Assembly (NCBI GenBank): GCA_913055695.1
Contig: CAJXKF010000002.1
Coordinates: 62,001-126,000 of the forward strand
DNA from: an uncultured Methylophaga sp.
Lineage (GTDB): Bacteria; Pseudomonadota; Gammaproteobacteria; Nitrosococcales; Methylophagaceae
Direction of reading: 5' to 3'
DNA length: 64,000 nucleotides
A program made the translations under genes and the position numbers. Positions 63,861-64,000 of this stretch are shown in pieces; positions within the stretch are counted from its first letter, which is position 1, and every line of letters begins with the position of its first letter. The notes beneath the pieces were generated by a model. The model was not told where the DNA came from and made no database searches. It saw nothing but the letters and a program-made list of their open reading frames with translations.

Positions 63861-64000
63861 ATGAAAGTTGCAGAGAATACAGTCGTTGTTATCGATTACA
63901 CTTTGAAAGATAACGACGGTAGCGTCATCGACAGCTCGGAAGGTGCGGGCCCGCTGGCATACCTGCACGGTGCCGGCAACATTATCCCAGGCCTTGAAGA
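63861..64000 (+). CDS. SlyD-type FKBP peptidyl-prolyl isomerase, cut by window end
   Basis: Only the first 46 residues are present: MKVAENTVVVIDYTLKDNDG, then VIDSSEGAGPLAYLHGAG and NIIPGLE. This matches the start of the SlyD/FkpB FKBP domain, a cytoplasmic foldase, often with a His/Cys-rich metal-binding tail that cannot be seen here. ATG 63861 follows GAGGAAA. The gene runs past position 64000. Confidence 0.85.
   Translation, partial: MKVAENTVVVIDYTLKDNDGSVIDSSEGAGPLAYLHGAGNIIPGLE

Overview
The window looks like chromosomal DNA of a moderate-GC gammaproteobacterium. Gene orders such as gyrA-serC-pheA and hflD-mnmA-nudJ-rluE, a MotY-type flagellar protein, the AceE/AceF/Lpd type of pyruvate dehydrogenase and an AcnB-type aconitase all point there. 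The family of EF-hand proteins and general gene content would fit a marine methylotroph such as Methylophaga, but that genus is an inference. No rRNA, tRNA, CRISPR array, IS transposase or prophage was recognised.

Region 1 (1-20.8 kb) is accessory-rich. It holds sodC, a GST, and six small secreted acidic EF-hand proteins (1458, 2388, 4257, 6289, 15972, 16590). It also has an orphan GspE-like ATPase, a DJ-1/PfpI protein, a large lytic transglycosylase, a lipid kinase with a DUF2383-like partner and two paralogous thioredoxins. A YefM/YoeB-type toxin-antitoxin pair and a secreted ATP-dependent DNA ligase lie between two copies of an 80-nt palindromic element. A three-gene, AT-rich HNH / small middle component / ATPase operon of the ABC-three-component (ABC-3C) conflict type follows, then smr. 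Dispersed repeats built on TTGGGCTGAGG and a duplicated 5' end of the lipid kinase gene show past rearrangement.

The most unusual signal is a 5' leader of about 150 nt shared by five of the six EF-hand genes. Its pairing segments run in the order A-B-B'-C-A'-C', where A pairs with A' and C with C'. This is a pseudoknot around a B hairpin, with C' ending about 8-12 nt before the Shine-Dalgarno. The B stem differs in sequence between copies but keeps pairing. It looks like an undescribed cis-regulatory RNA, possibly a riboswitch, controlling secreted metal-binding proteins whose EF loops are closely spaced and often carry Asp at loop position 9, as in lanmodulin.

Region 2 (20.9-40.9 kb) is mainly housekeeping. 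A TPP riboswitch with an SD-sequestering hairpin precedes thiC-thiO-thiS-thiG-thiDE, a thiamine operon with a ThiD-ThiE fusion. Next come a membrane/coiled-coil protein, a cation/proton antiporter, motY-apt, a PqiC-like lipoprotein, gyrA-serC-pheA-ispH, and an oligopeptide-type ABC permease with a double ATPase and a DUF1244 protein.

Region 3 (41-45 kb) is a periplasmic stress island. An ECF sigma/zinc-finger anti-sigma pair is divergent from an HvfA/bufferin-like EGKCG-repeat precursor peptide, followed by a DoxX-like protein and the MsrP/MsrQ methionine sulfoxide repair system. The MNIO enzyme expected to modify the peptide is not in the window.

Region 4 (45-64 kb) holds aceE-aceF-lpd (the last a lipoyl-E3 fusion), a Dam-type methylase, argG, a GGDEF protein, and the purB operon with two poorly known genes and a nitroreductase. 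After acnB and a FetB-like permease come hflD-mnmA, nudJ, rluE and the start of a SlyD-type peptidyl-prolyl isomerase that runs off the end.
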